NCBI GenBank assembly: GCA_002371755.1
Contig: DFGM01000040.1
Span: 1-12,883, forward strand
DNA length: 12,883 nt
Direction of reading: 5' to 3'
From: Verrucomicrobia bacterium UBA3750
GTDB taxonomy: Bacteria > Verrucomicrobiota > Kiritimatiellia > RFP12 > UBA1067
Shown here piece by piece: positions 1-7,420 of this stretch. The position numbers were made by a program, and so were the translations under genes. The notes under the pieces are model-generated. The model saw nothing but the letters and a program-made list of their open reading frames with translations, made no database searches and had not been told where the DNA came from. How positions within the stretch are numbered: the stretch's first letter is position 1; every line of letters starts with the position of its first letter.

Positions 1-56
1 CGGGACGCCCGTTCCCCCAGTGGCCCCCGCCCACGCCGCCCGAGCCGTTGTGCGCC

Positions 57-200
57 CCATGCGCATCGGCCCGGAATCCAATGGGCATTGGGCGCAAATC
101 CAATGCCCATTGAATCCGGATTCAATGCCCATTGAGTTCCAACTCAATGCCCATTGGTTTCCAACTCAATGCCCATTGGATTCCTGACCGATGCCCATTG
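57..200. repeat. 22-bp-period array of dyad repeats
   Basis: Cores resembling CAATGCCCATTG recur at an exact 22-bp step, starting at 57, 79, 101, 123, 145, 167 and 189. Copies at 101, 123, 145 and 167 are identical. The copy at 189 differs only at its second base. The copy at 79 is CAATGGGCATTG, the exact reverse complement of the core. The copy at 57 is degenerate (9 of 12). Each core is a dyad (CAATG, 2 bp, CATTG). The 10-bp spacers are often self-complementary too, so spacer-centred hairpins form: CATTGAATCCGGATTCAATG at 108-127 is a perfect palindrome, and 130-149 has 9-bp arms around CC. It lies just downstream of the last gene of the operon. Function unknown; it could be a protein-binding array, an RNA hairpin array or a REP-like element. 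Confidence 0.9.
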
Positions 201-238
201 GTCGGGCGAGGCCTTCGGGAGGGGCGAATGAGCCCGAC
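201..238. repeat. inverted repeat between array and kinase gene
   Basis: GTCGGGC at 201-207 is matched by GCCCGAC at 232-238, giving a 7-bp GC-rich stem with a 24-base loop. It starts about 26 bases past the kinase stop codon and abuts the 22-bp array. A transcript leaving the kinase gene would contain it. No T-run follows on the minus strand, so it is not a canonical intrinsic terminator; it may help 3'-end formation or RNA stability. Confidence 0.45.
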
Positions 239-263
239 TGCAGGCGGCAGTGCCGCACTGGCT

Positions 264-1685
264 TCATAGCGGGAATACGAAGGTCAGGCACGTGCCGCAG
301 CCCGGGGAGGATGAAATTTCCATCTCCCCTCCCAAATCCGCCGCCCTTCTGCGCATGCCGGCTATGCCGAAATGCCCCTCCGGGGCGGAAGCCGAGGCGT
401 CAAAACCGCACCCGTCATCCGAAATCACGAGTTTCAAGCTCTTTTCCAGGAACTCCACGACCACGTTCACGTGTGCGGCGGCACCGTGTTTGAGGGCGTT
501 GCCCACCCCTTCCTGCAGGATAAGGAGCAAAGTTCCCGCGAAGGTGCGGGCGATATCGCGTTCTTCGCCTTTTGAATCGATGGAGACGCGTCCTTCCCAA
601 TGGGCCATGCGTCTGGCGACGAAGCGGAAGAGTTCCATAAGCGATTCCGGGCCTACCGATTCCTCGTTCATGGCCCAAAGGGTGCTTCTGAGCCCCGACT
701 GCGTGTGCTGGAGGGCGTCCCGCACTTTTTCGAGCTGGACGCGGGAGTCGGCGGCGTCTTCAGGAAGGTAGTTTATCGCCGCCCTCAGGCGGAACATCGC
801 GCCGGCGAGATATTGCTGGAAACTGTCGTGCAGATCGGCCGCGAGCCTCAGACGCTCGCGCCGGGCCGCCTCCGCCTCGATGCGCACACGCTGGCGAAGC
901 CGTATCGATTCGCCAAGCTCCAGAGTCCTTTTCGCCACCATGCGCCGGAGCGTGATCGCCCAGGCGAAGACGATGGCGAGCAGGAAGATGAGCCAGGCGC
1001 ACAGCGTGGCGATTATCTTAAGCGTCCAAAATGGCGCCTTTTTCACCACTTCCACGCCGGAAACATCCAAAGGGATGAGTTCGATGTTCTCGGCGCGCCC
1101 GAACTTGCCTTCATCCGCGTTCTCTATAGAGGTATAGGCGAGCGACCCCGTCACGCGCACCGTCGCGCCCAAGACGAAATTAGGCGGCAGATTCTCCGAT
1201 ATATCAAGCGGGATTTCGACTTGCAGGTTCTTTTCGTTCTCGCCAACGAGGAGCTGGGTGGTGGATTGACGCCGGTTGATGTCCCTAAGCATCCCTTCGA
1301 CGGCGAACATCCTCCCATACCATTCCGTCTGGCCATAGGGTAGGACTTCGGCGAAAATCGCCTCTATCGTCGTCTCTTCCGGGGGTGGCAGTGGGATTGC
1401 CGCTTCGGTTTTTTCTATCTTTGAAGCATCAATGCGGTGTTTTATGGAATATTCCACCCTGCCCGTGACGCGGATGGTATCGCCTCTTTTGAATTCGGGG
1501 GCGTCCGTTTCGCCGGGACTCGCCTTGGGGATTCCCACGTGCCAATGCTGTCCATTAGGGCGTGCGACAAAGAGGAAGGAGCAATCGGGCCTTGCGAAAA
1601 CCACGACGGCATCGAAAGTGGCCGCCGGGATAATTGCGGGGAAGAGCGCGAAAGCGGCAAGAATTGCGAGATATGCGCGCCTCAT
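264..1685 (-). CDS. sensor histidine kinase, HisKA_3 type, with periplasmic OB-like region
   Basis: A 473-residue membrane kinase expected to autophosphorylate on His and pass the phosphate to the adjacent regulator. Residues 1-22 form a signal peptide or first membrane segment. Residues 23-215 are predicted periplasmic and look like two beta-rich OB-like units, each with a GDTIRVTG- or GATVRVTG-type strand (68-75, 173-180). A membrane helix spans about 220-245. The HisKA_3 dimerisation helix carries the phosphoacceptor in AADLHDSFQQ (His286). The ATPase domain has the N box QEGVGNALKH (Asn396), DDGCGF (423-428) and GHFGIAGM (437-444), so the enzyme looks catalytically intact. The start overlaps the regulator stop by 4 bases (ATGA), implying translational coupling; the Shine-Dalgarno is weak. 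It is the last gene of the operon. The OB assignment is by eye and the ligand is unknown. Confidence 0.93.
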   Translation of the reverse strand: MRRAYLAILAAFALFPAIIPAATFDAVVVFARPDCSFLFVARPNGQHWHVGIPKASPGETDAPEFKRGDTIRVTGRVEYSIKHRIDASKIEKTEAAIPLPPPEETTIEAIFAEVLPYGQTEWYGRMFAVEGMLRDINRRQSTTQLLVGENEKNLQVEIPLDISENLPPNFVLGATVRVTGSLAYTSIENADEGKFGRAENIELIPLDVSGVEVVKKAPFWTLKIIATLCAWLIFLLAIVFAWAITLRRMVAKRTLELGESIRLRQRVRIEAEAARRERLRLAADLHDSFQQYLAGAMFRLRAAINYLPEDAADSRVQLEKVRDALQHTQSGLRSTLWAMNEESVGPESLMELFRFVARRMAHWEGRVSIDSKGEERDIARTFAGTLLLILQEGVGNALKHGAAAHVNVVVEFLEKSLKLVISDDGCGFDASASAPEGHFGIAGMRRRAADLGGEMEISSSPGCGTCLTFVFPL

Positions 1686-2287
1686 ACCCTGAGAATGCCC
1701 AACTCGTAGGCTCGCCCGACGGCGGAGGTAGTGTTGGGACGCTCCAGCCGCTTCATTATGCCGCGTATGTGCGTTTTCACGGATTCCGAGCCGATTCCCA
1801 GCTCTTGCGCTATTTCGTCGCGCTGAAAACCCTTTGCGAGAAGCTTGAGGACGTCCATTTCGCGCGCCGTCAACGGGGAGGGCGCGCTTGCAAACTCATC
1901 GCACACGAAGTCCGCTTCGCCCGATGCTATCTTGCGAATCGCATCGGTAAGGCGTTCGGTATCGACGTTTTTCGGGAGATACCCTTTTGCGCCGCTCTCG
2001 CGCGCGCGATCCTCTTCTTCTTTAAGGGGCATTCCGGCCATGAGAAGCACATTCTGGGCGGGGTTGGCCTCGCGGAGCGCCGCCAGGGTCGCAAAACCAT
2101 CCATCACGGGCATGCGGATGTCGCACAAGACCACATCGAAGCGGTCCTTGGCGCATTTTTCGATGGCTTCCGAGCCATTTGCGGCAAGCGCCCCCACCTT
2201 GAAGCCCTTCTCGCTCATAAGCATGGCTTCCAGACCCTCGCGGACCATCGGGTGGTCGTCGACTATAAGGATATTGATCGCGGCCAT
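1682..2287 (-). CDS. NarL/FixJ-family response regulator
   Basis: A 201-residue cytoplasmic DNA-binding regulator, normal length for the family. The receiver domain covers about 4-120, with the acidic pair Asp10-Asp11, the phosphoacceptor Asp56 in LCDIRMP, and Lys106 in YLPKNVD. The position usually held by Thr or Ser at the end of beta-4 appears to be Ala84 (VLLMAG), which is unusual. The LuxR-type helix-turn-helix covers about 138-199, from LTAREMDVL through SVKTHIRGIMKRL. The start ATG lies 3 bases past the stop of the upstream pilin gene, behind an AAGGTGG-like ribosome site. Its stop overlaps the kinase start by 4 bases, so the two are almost certainly cognate partners. Targets are unknown; autoregulation of this operon is a reasonable guess, not shown by the sequence. 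Confidence 0.95.
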   Translation of the reverse strand: MAAINILIVDDHPMVREGLEAMLMSEKGFKVGALAANGSEAIEKCAKDRFDVVLCDIRMPVMDGFATLAALREANPAQNVLLMAGMPLKEEEDRARESGAKGYLPKNVDTERLTDAIRKIASGEADFVCDEFASAPSPLTAREMDVLKLLAKGFQRDEIAQELGIGSESVKTHIRGIMKRLERPNTTSAVGRAYELGILRV

Positions 2288-2290
2288 ATG

Positions 2291-3178
2291 TCATTCCACC
2301 TTCTCGTAGACCTTGCCGTCGAAGGAAACGTCGATGCCTTCGCAGAGCCATTCGGTGAGGTCGGTGGGGTCGGCGCCGCGCTTGGGGAGGGTGAGCTTCT
2401 CGGTGTGGCCGTCGGCGAAAGCGACATGAGCCACCTTGTCCTTGCCGGAGATGTGGTTGAAGCCGATGCATTCGTTCTCGTTCTTGTACTGCAGGACGCA
2501 GTCGAAGGTGGTGCCGGCGCTTGAGTTGGGGGAGAGCACCCTTATGCCCGAAACCTTGTCGCCCAAATCCTTCCACTGGAACTCGGCGAAGAGAAGAATC
2601 TTGTCGGCATGGGCGAGACGGCCGTATTTCACGCCATACCACGACTCGCTCCTGGCCTTGCCGTCGCTGCACCAGCCAAAGCGTTCGTTCATCATGTATG
2701 TGAAGAGGGGGTTGTATCCCGCCTGTTCGATCTTGTGGGCGGGGCAGACGAATATATCGCGGTTGCCGGAAAGGTATTTCCAGAGTGCGCCGTTGGTGAT
2801 GGCGTGGCTGCGGACATCCTCGTTTTCCTCGTAGGCGGATACGAACCAGCCCGAGCCGCCCTTGGTGCTGCCGGAGGGATACTGCCCCTGGGAGCTCCAG
2901 CTGAGCCAGCCGGGACGCTCGTAATAGACTTTCTTCGCGGCGCTGATGCCGTCGGATTCATCGTACTTTAGTTTTTCGATAGAGCCTGCGAGCGGATAGT
3001 AGGTGTTCACGCCGGCGTAGGTCTGCACTGCGCTTGAGAGGTTTTTCAGGTTGGTGAGGCATTTTGCCGCACGCGCCGATTCCGTGCCGCCGCTCATGGA
3101 AATCATAAGCGTGACCGTGAGTATACCGAGTATGCCGATTACGACGAGAAGTTCGACCAGTGTGAATGCTTTTTTCAT
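2291..3178 (-). CDS. prepilin-type protein with FADGH C-terminal motif
   Basis: 295 residues with a very short class III leader: MKKA, then FTLVELLVVIGI, with Glu at mature position 5 (Glu9). Cleavage would follow Ala4, a tolerated substitute for Gly. The rest is a large soluble domain with VCPAH (144-148), a YMMNERFG stretch (161-168), ILLFAEF (194-200) and HVAFADGHTEKL (251-262). This layout resembles the pilin-like proteins with an H-X9-DG tail that are massively expanded in Planctomycetes, Lentisphaerae and relatives; here the spacing from the likely His (NHISG, His242) to DG is 13 residues, not 9. Six bases separate it from the giant gene upstream, and the ribosome site is weak, suggesting coupled translation. 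It may be a surface pilin or a substrate carried by the apparatus. Confidence 0.9.
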   Translation of the reverse strand: MKKAFTLVELLVVIGILGILTVTLMISMSGGTESARAAKCLTNLKNLSSAVQTYAGVNTYYPLAGSIEKLKYDESDGISAAKKVYYERPGWLSWSSQGQYPSGSTKGGSGWFVSAYEENEDVRSHAITNGALWKYLSGNRDIFVCPAHKIEQAGYNPLFTYMMNERFGWCSDGKARSESWYGVKYGRLAHADKILLFAEFQWKDLGDKVSGIRVLSPNSSAGTTFDCVLQYKNENECIGFNHISGKDKVAHVAFADGHTEKLTLPKRGADPTDLTEWLCEGIDVSFDGKVYEKVE

Positions 3179-3184
3179 GTTGCT

Positions 3185-6100
3185 TTAGTCCAATTGACGA
3201 TAGAAAAGGATGCGCGTCTGGTGCGGATAGTCATCCTGCCTTGCGCCGTTGAAGTAGACGGGGTCGGGATTTCTCCAGACGAGAGCGACGGCGCGTGCAC
3301 CCAGCTGCGGGGGAATCTGTCCCACGCCGCCACCGCCCATCATCACGGGCTCTGCGCGCACGAATACGAGGAAAAGCTGCTGCTTCACGTCGAAGCATTC
3401 ACGCCAGAACCCATAAAGGAACTTCCTGTCCACAGACCAGAGGTTGTCCGTATCGGTGAGCGGCACGCCGCAGAAGTTGTCTTCATCGTAATTCCAGCCG
3501 AGGTTCTTGAAGGACTCGAGCCAAAACGACTTGCGCGGATAATCTTGCCAGCCGTCCCACTGATTCCAGCACTTTTCGCGCGTATTCTTGTCTGTGGATA
3601 TGGTGTTGGGGAGATATTTCGCATTTGGCGAGCCGCCGCTCGTATTGTCTCTGGCGCGGTCGCGCACCGCCTCAATCATCTTCTTGGCGATGTTTTCGAT
3701 GTCCACATCCGAAAACTTTGCGTTGGAGTTCTTCTCGTTCCAAGCGTATGTCGAATTGAACGTGGCGGCAGGCTTGCCCATGAAGGTCTTGTCCTTCGCT
3801 ATCTGCAGGAAGTCGGTGCCGGCGCGCCTCCAGTCAATCGGGGTATTTGCGAAAGCCGCTTTCATGACCTCGGGGGAGTCGGTGTAGGGGTTCACCTTGA
3901 ATCCGCCTTTGCCGTTCACGACAGGCCAGATTTCAAAGGCGTTGAAGTTGTCGTCGCTGTCGTCCCAAGGCGTATAGGTGCGCCACATCATCTGCACGTT
4001 CATGGGATCTGCGCCTTCAGTGCAAATGCTGCTGTAGTTGCGCGGAATCTGCATATCGCCGTGGTTTTCGCTGGCGCCGAGCGAGCCGAAGCCCTGGTTT
4101 ACGAGCTGCGGAAGCATTGCAAACTCGTACTTGCTTTGGAGGTAGCCGGCATCGCTTGTCGCCATGAAGATGTCGCCATCGTGTCCGGGTTTGCGACTGT
4201 AGTTCTTTTCAAGCCACTCGTTCGCCGACCAGTTATTGAACTCCTTCCAGTGTTCCGGGGCGTAGTTGAAGCGAGGATCCGGCACCATGGCCGCCTCGGG
4301 CCAGAGCTTTACTTCATAATCTTTGCCATCGGCGGCGGCCTTTTCAAGCCCGGCGATGGAGAACTCGAAACTGATGTTGTTTGCCTGCGAATCCGAGCCG
4401 CCCGTATTGAAACGCATGAGCGGATAGGCGGCACCGCACGCCATCATGGCGGCGCTGCTTATCATCTGGGCGTCGGGTACTTCGTTTTGCGTCTTGTCGT
4501 CGGACGGGCAGGCAGGGACCATGTCCACGATACGCGAAGCTTCCTTTACGCGCATCCAGGCTGCCATATTGAGGTAGAGCTGCTTGCTTTTTCTGCCGTT
4601 CAGGAACTCGATTAGCTTTGCTTTGTCGGCCATGTCGTTATCGAGGACGCCGGTCTTCGTGAGGGCGGGAAGATCGCTGTGGGCGTCTATGACTTTGTAA
4701 GTGTCGTACTCAAGTGCCTTTGCGAGGTCCGGAGCGTAGGTGTTGCCGACCATGCCGCCACCCTTGATAGCCGATTGCAATGTCTTCGTCCACTGATATG
4801 TGACGCTCAAGAGGACCGTGTTGTTGTTGAGGTCGTTTATTGCGCTCGTATCGCCTGTGAGGGCGACTTCGCTTATGGCGTCTTCTTCCGTGGTGGGCGC
4901 AGCTACGGGGCTTAGGTTGCCTGCAAGCGTCATCGGGATGTTGATTACGCCGTTGGCCACGCCTTCGGGGATTTGGTTTTTCGTGAAGTGGAGAACGTCG
5001 CTTCCGGAGGTGCGCAGGGTCATGTCGGCTTCGTTTGAGAAAAAGAAAGCGAGCCTGCCGTCCGCCGAGAAGTTCGATTCGTCGTCGTCCATTTTGTGAC
5101 TGAAGGGAAATACCGTCATCGCCTGCATTGACGCACTGGGAAGGGCGAACTGCAGTTTGTAGAGGATGGTCTTTGAAACGACGATATTTTCGTCTGTAAG
5201 CGGCGTGCCGGAGATGATGGTCACGGTTTCATCGCTACCTACTACAGTATCCTTATCATCGCCGCTTGCCGTCTTTGTTATCCTGAACTTCGCATCTCCT
5301 ATCTCCGGCTTTATAGCGCAGACCATGGGGACGCGCTCCGTGGTGGGTATGGCGAGCGAAATGGGGTAGTGGTCCGGGTCGAGATAGTCGTAGAGAGCGG
5401 CATAGGTGAAGCCTGGCGCGGCATCTGACCATTTGGGGTCGATGCCATCGCCCGCGGCGCCGGATTGAAGGCCGCCGTTATCCTTTATGGCGACCTGGCT
5501 CGGGCGGGGCTTATCCTGCTTGAGGAACTCCACTGCGAAGGGTTGGCCTTGTTCGCTTTCGTCCGTGAGGTTGCAGACCCTGAGCTTCTTCATGTCCTCG
5601 TCGAAATCCTTGAACTCGCCGGAGTTGGGCGGGAAGTAGCTATCCGTGACGAAAGTCTGCCTGGCGAACTTCTGAGCCGGGGAAGACGAGCCATAGAACT
5701 GTGCGCGGCCGGAATTGACGAAGTCGTAGAAGGGGCTCTCCAGAGGGCCGCTGTATCCCTTCATGGCGAGGTTGTAGTCGGCAAGCGAAACGAGCGGCGG
5801 CTTCTGGTCGGACCAATCGAGCGTGATGGCGCCATCTTCTCCGTCCGCCAAGCGGAACTTGTCCATCCACGTTTCCCAGCTCTGCGCCGTGCCGCCGGTA
5901 GTGCCATCAAAGAGATAACTCAGCGAGATGCGGCCGTTTGCCTCGGAAGTGCGCCCATATTTGGCAAAGAGCTTGTTGATGTCAAGGTAGTCCGAGACGT
6001 CCACCACGCAATAGGCGTAGCGACCTACGTCAAAATCGAGCATGTTCCATGCGGCGGTGGGGGTGAGGCGCGAGAAGTACCTTACGTCATTCACGAGAGA

Positions 6101-6481
6101 GGGCGGCAGGTAGGCAAGCGCCTCCAAGGTGAGCACCGGGACGGTGTTGGATGCGCTCGTGTATGCGTTTTGGCCGAATAGGACGCGGTGCACCCAGAGA
6201 TTGCGGAGGCGTTTTTCGACGCCATCCTCGGTATTGCGCGGATAGGCGGTATACATCGAGCCTACGCCCGGATGGGGATTGTTGCCGATAGCCGCGTCGA
6301 GATGGTCGATTGCGCGCGCGAGGGCGGCTTTCACCATCTCGCGGGAGGCGCTGGTACGCCTCAGGAAGCTCGAAGGCATACGCGAGAAGCGCATGTAGGC
6401 CGCAAATGCGACGGCCGATATTATCATGAAGGACAAAAGCCCCAGAACGATAAGGAGCGCGGAACCTTTTCTCGATTTCAT
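3185..6481 (-). CDS. giant GspK-like / Verru_Chthon cassette A-like protein
   Basis: 1,098 residues, more than three times the usual GspK length (about 320). The N-terminus MKSRKG then SALLIVLGLL is a class III signal with a hydrophobic helix (about 7-30). The mature fifth residue is Ile, not Glu, as expected for GspK, the tip pseudopilin that needs no Glu5. After the helix comes an Arg/Ser-rich stretch and an amphipathic region (REMVKAALARAIDHL), then a long Asp/Asn/Trp-rich extracytoplasmic domain. The last 65 residues (QQLFLVFVRAEP, ALVWRNPDP, RILFYRQLD) look like a beta-rich closing module. Size, N-terminus and neighbours match my recollection of Verru_Chthon cassette protein A. The start overlaps the upstream stop (ATGA) behind AAGGAGG, 7 bases before the ATG. 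The role, tip or cargo scaffold, is inferred. Confidence 0.88.
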   Translation of the reverse strand: MKSRKGSALLIVLGLLSFMIISAVAFAAYMRFSRMPSSFLRRTSASREMVKAALARAIDHLDAAIGNNPHPGVGSMYTAYPRNTEDGVEKRLRNLWVHRVLFGQNAYTSASNTVPVLTLEALAYLPPSLVNDVRYFSRLTPTAAWNMLDFDVGRYAYCVVDVSDYLDINKLFAKYGRTSEANGRISLSYLFDGTTGGTAQSWETWMDKFRLADGEDGAITLDWSDQKPPLVSLADYNLAMKGYSGPLESPFYDFVNSGRAQFYGSSSPAQKFARQTFVTDSYFPPNSGEFKDFDEDMKKLRVCNLTDESEQGQPFAVEFLKQDKPRPSQVAIKDNGGLQSGAAGDGIDPKWSDAAPGFTYAALYDYLDPDHYPISLAIPTTERVPMVCAIKPEIGDAKFRITKTASGDDKDTVVGSDETVTIISGTPLTDENIVVSKTILYKLQFALPSASMQAMTVFPFSHKMDDDESNFSADGRLAFFFSNEADMTLRTSGSDVLHFTKNQIPEGVANGVINIPMTLAGNLSPVAAPTTEEDAISEVALTGDTSAINDLNNNTVLLSVTYQWTKTLQSAIKGGGMVGNTYAPDLAKALEYDTYKVIDAHSDLPALTKTGVLDNDMADKAKLIEFLNGRKSKQLYLNMAAWMRVKEASRIVDMVPACPSDDKTQNEVPDAQMISSAAMMACGAAYPLMRFNTGGSDSQANNISFEFSIAGLEKAAADGKDYEVKLWPEAAMVPDPRFNYAPEHWKEFNNWSANEWLEKNYSRKPGHDGDIFMATSDAGYLQSKYEFAMLPQLVNQGFGSLGASENHGDMQIPRNYSSICTEGADPMNVQMMWRTYTPWDDSDDNFNAFEIWPVVNGKGGFKVNPYTDSPEVMKAAFANTPIDWRRAGTDFLQIAKDKTFMGKPAATFNSTYAWNEKNSNAKFSDVDIENIAKKMIEAVRDRARDNTSGGSPNAKYLPNTISTDKNTREKCWNQWDGWQDYPRKSFWLESFKNLGWNYDEDNFCGVPLTDTDNLWSVDRKFLYGFWRECFDVKQQLFLVFVRAEPVMMGGGGVGQIPPQLGARAVALVWRNPDPVYFNGARQDDYPHQTRILFYRQLD

Positions 6482-6936
6482 CTGCGTTCCTCCTTGGAAA
6501 GCCTATACATATTGGGCAGGTAGCAGCTGGTTTTGAGTTGGTCGAAGGAAAGGCGGCTCGGCGTGCCTTCGCGTATCGTTACGCGGTAGGGGGTGCCCCA
6601 CGGGTCGCGCCACTTGCCGCCCGAACTGAGCGCCGCCGCGAGCAATACCGGCACTTTCCCGTTCTTGGACGTCGCTGCGCCCAAGAGGAAAGAAAGCGAC
6701 GAGGCATCGGCATCGCGGTCTTCCATCGTGTCGAGCTTGTTGCCGTTGGAGAAGTTCTCGTAGGCGAGAATGGCCTGGGTCGCGTTCTTCACTTCCGTCG
6801 TGGCGCGCTGCACCCGCGCACGCTCCTGCGCCGACGAGAAACTCGTCGATACCGCCCCGGCAATCATCGCAATCATCGCAATGACCACCATAAGTTCTAT
6901 CAGCGTAAAGCCGCGTCTGTCAGAGGTCGAATTCAT
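6478..6936 (-). CDS. GspG-like pseudopilin with DPWG motif
   Basis: 152 residues, close to normal GspG size. A nine-residue leader (MNSTSDRRG) precedes FTLIELMVVIAM, with Glu14 as mature Glu5. A charged helix region (about 36-60) and a loop follow, then KWRDPWGTPYRV (109-119), the hallmark DPWG-x-PY segment of major pseudopilins. It lacks the usual C-terminal SxGxDG calcium-binding tail and ends in a basic LSKEERR. The start lies 17 bases inside the preceding gene, with GGAG 8 bases upstream; it is chosen over the earlier ATG in the same stretch, which belongs to the other frame. It probably contributes to the pseudopilus shaft, though with nine pilins in the operon the true major subunit cannot be named from sequence. 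Confidence 0.9.
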   Translation of the reverse strand: MNSTSDRRGFTLIELMVVIAMIAMIAGAVSTSFSSAQERARVQRATTEVKNATQAILAYENFSNGNKLDTMEDRDADASSLSFLLGAATSKNGKVPVLLAAALSSGGKWRDPWGTPYRVTIREGTPSRLSFDQLKTSCYLPNMYRLSKEERR

Positions 6937-7420
6937 CGGGCATGCTCCAAATGTCGTCGTAGTCGCCGAATGTGCGGTTGGGTCCCGCGCTCTTCACGTT
7001 CACGGTGTATGACTTGCGGTTCGCGTCGGATGAACCGGTCGAACCCGTGGAAAGGTCTTTGAGAATGTAGGAACTGTCGTCCACCTCGCCTTCGGAACTC
7101 ACGGTGACGTTTACCTTGTCGGCAGTCTCGCTCGACTCGTCCCCGACGCTCCAGGCGCGCTTGCGGAGGTTGCCGCTATCGTCCCAGGGGCTCAAGAGCT
7201 TGCAGTTGCCGCCGCCTGTCCAGATGGCCGGATAGAGGTCGTCGGCTTCTTCCCGGTATTGGGCGATATTGCTCCTGACCTCGTCCATATCGGCAACGGA
7301 GTTGAGCCCCGTGCGCCAGGCGATAGAGGACTGGTTGAAAATCATCGTGAGGATGGTCACGAGCATTCCGAGGAGGAGGCTCGCCACCAGAAGCTCGAGG
7401 ATTGTAAAGCCTTTCTTCAT
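6920..7420 (-). CDS. GspJ-like / Verru_Chthon cassette C-like minor pseudopilin
   Basis: 166 residues: MKKG leader, then FTILELLVASLLLGML with Glu9 as mature Glu5. The helix continues into MIFNQSSIAWRTG, a pattern typical of GspJ/PilW proteins and of the Verru_Chthon cassette C group. The C-terminal segment YTVNVKSAGPNRTFGDYDDI (138-157) closely resembles the calcium-loop tail of GspG major pseudopilins, an odd mixture with a J-like N-terminus. One Cys at 73. The start overlaps the previous stop by 4 bases (ATGA), with AAGGGA 10 bases upstream; the end overlaps the G-like gene by 17 bases. It likely sits in the tip complex with the I-, H- and K-like partners, by analogy to GspH-I-J-K. Confidence 0.88.
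   Translation of the reverse strand: MKKGFTILELLVASLLLGMLVTILTMIFNQSSIAWRTGLNSVADMDEVRSNIAQYREEADDLYPAIWTGGGNCKLLSPWDDSGNLRKRAWSVGDESSETADKVNVTVSSEGEVDDSSYILKDLSTGSTGSSDANRKSYTVNVKSAGPNRTFGDYDDIWSMPDEFDL

Noticed and set aside
57..200. CRISPR array
   Set aside because: Repeat core is 12 bp, spacers are 10 bp and related to each other, and no cas genes are present.
250..771. Plus-strand open frame over the kinase C-terminus
   Set aside because: Antisense to conserved ATPase-domain motifs; no ribosome site or family signal.
1634..2524. Plus-strand open frame of 296 codons across the regulator region
   Set aside because: It runs antisense to an intact response regulator and pilin gene and has a low-complexity product.
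3194..4615. Long plus-strand open frame (473 codons) opposite the giant GspK-like gene
   Set aside because: Its translation shows no recognisable motifs, and the minus-strand gene has a clear class III signal and ribosome site. It is an antisense shadow.
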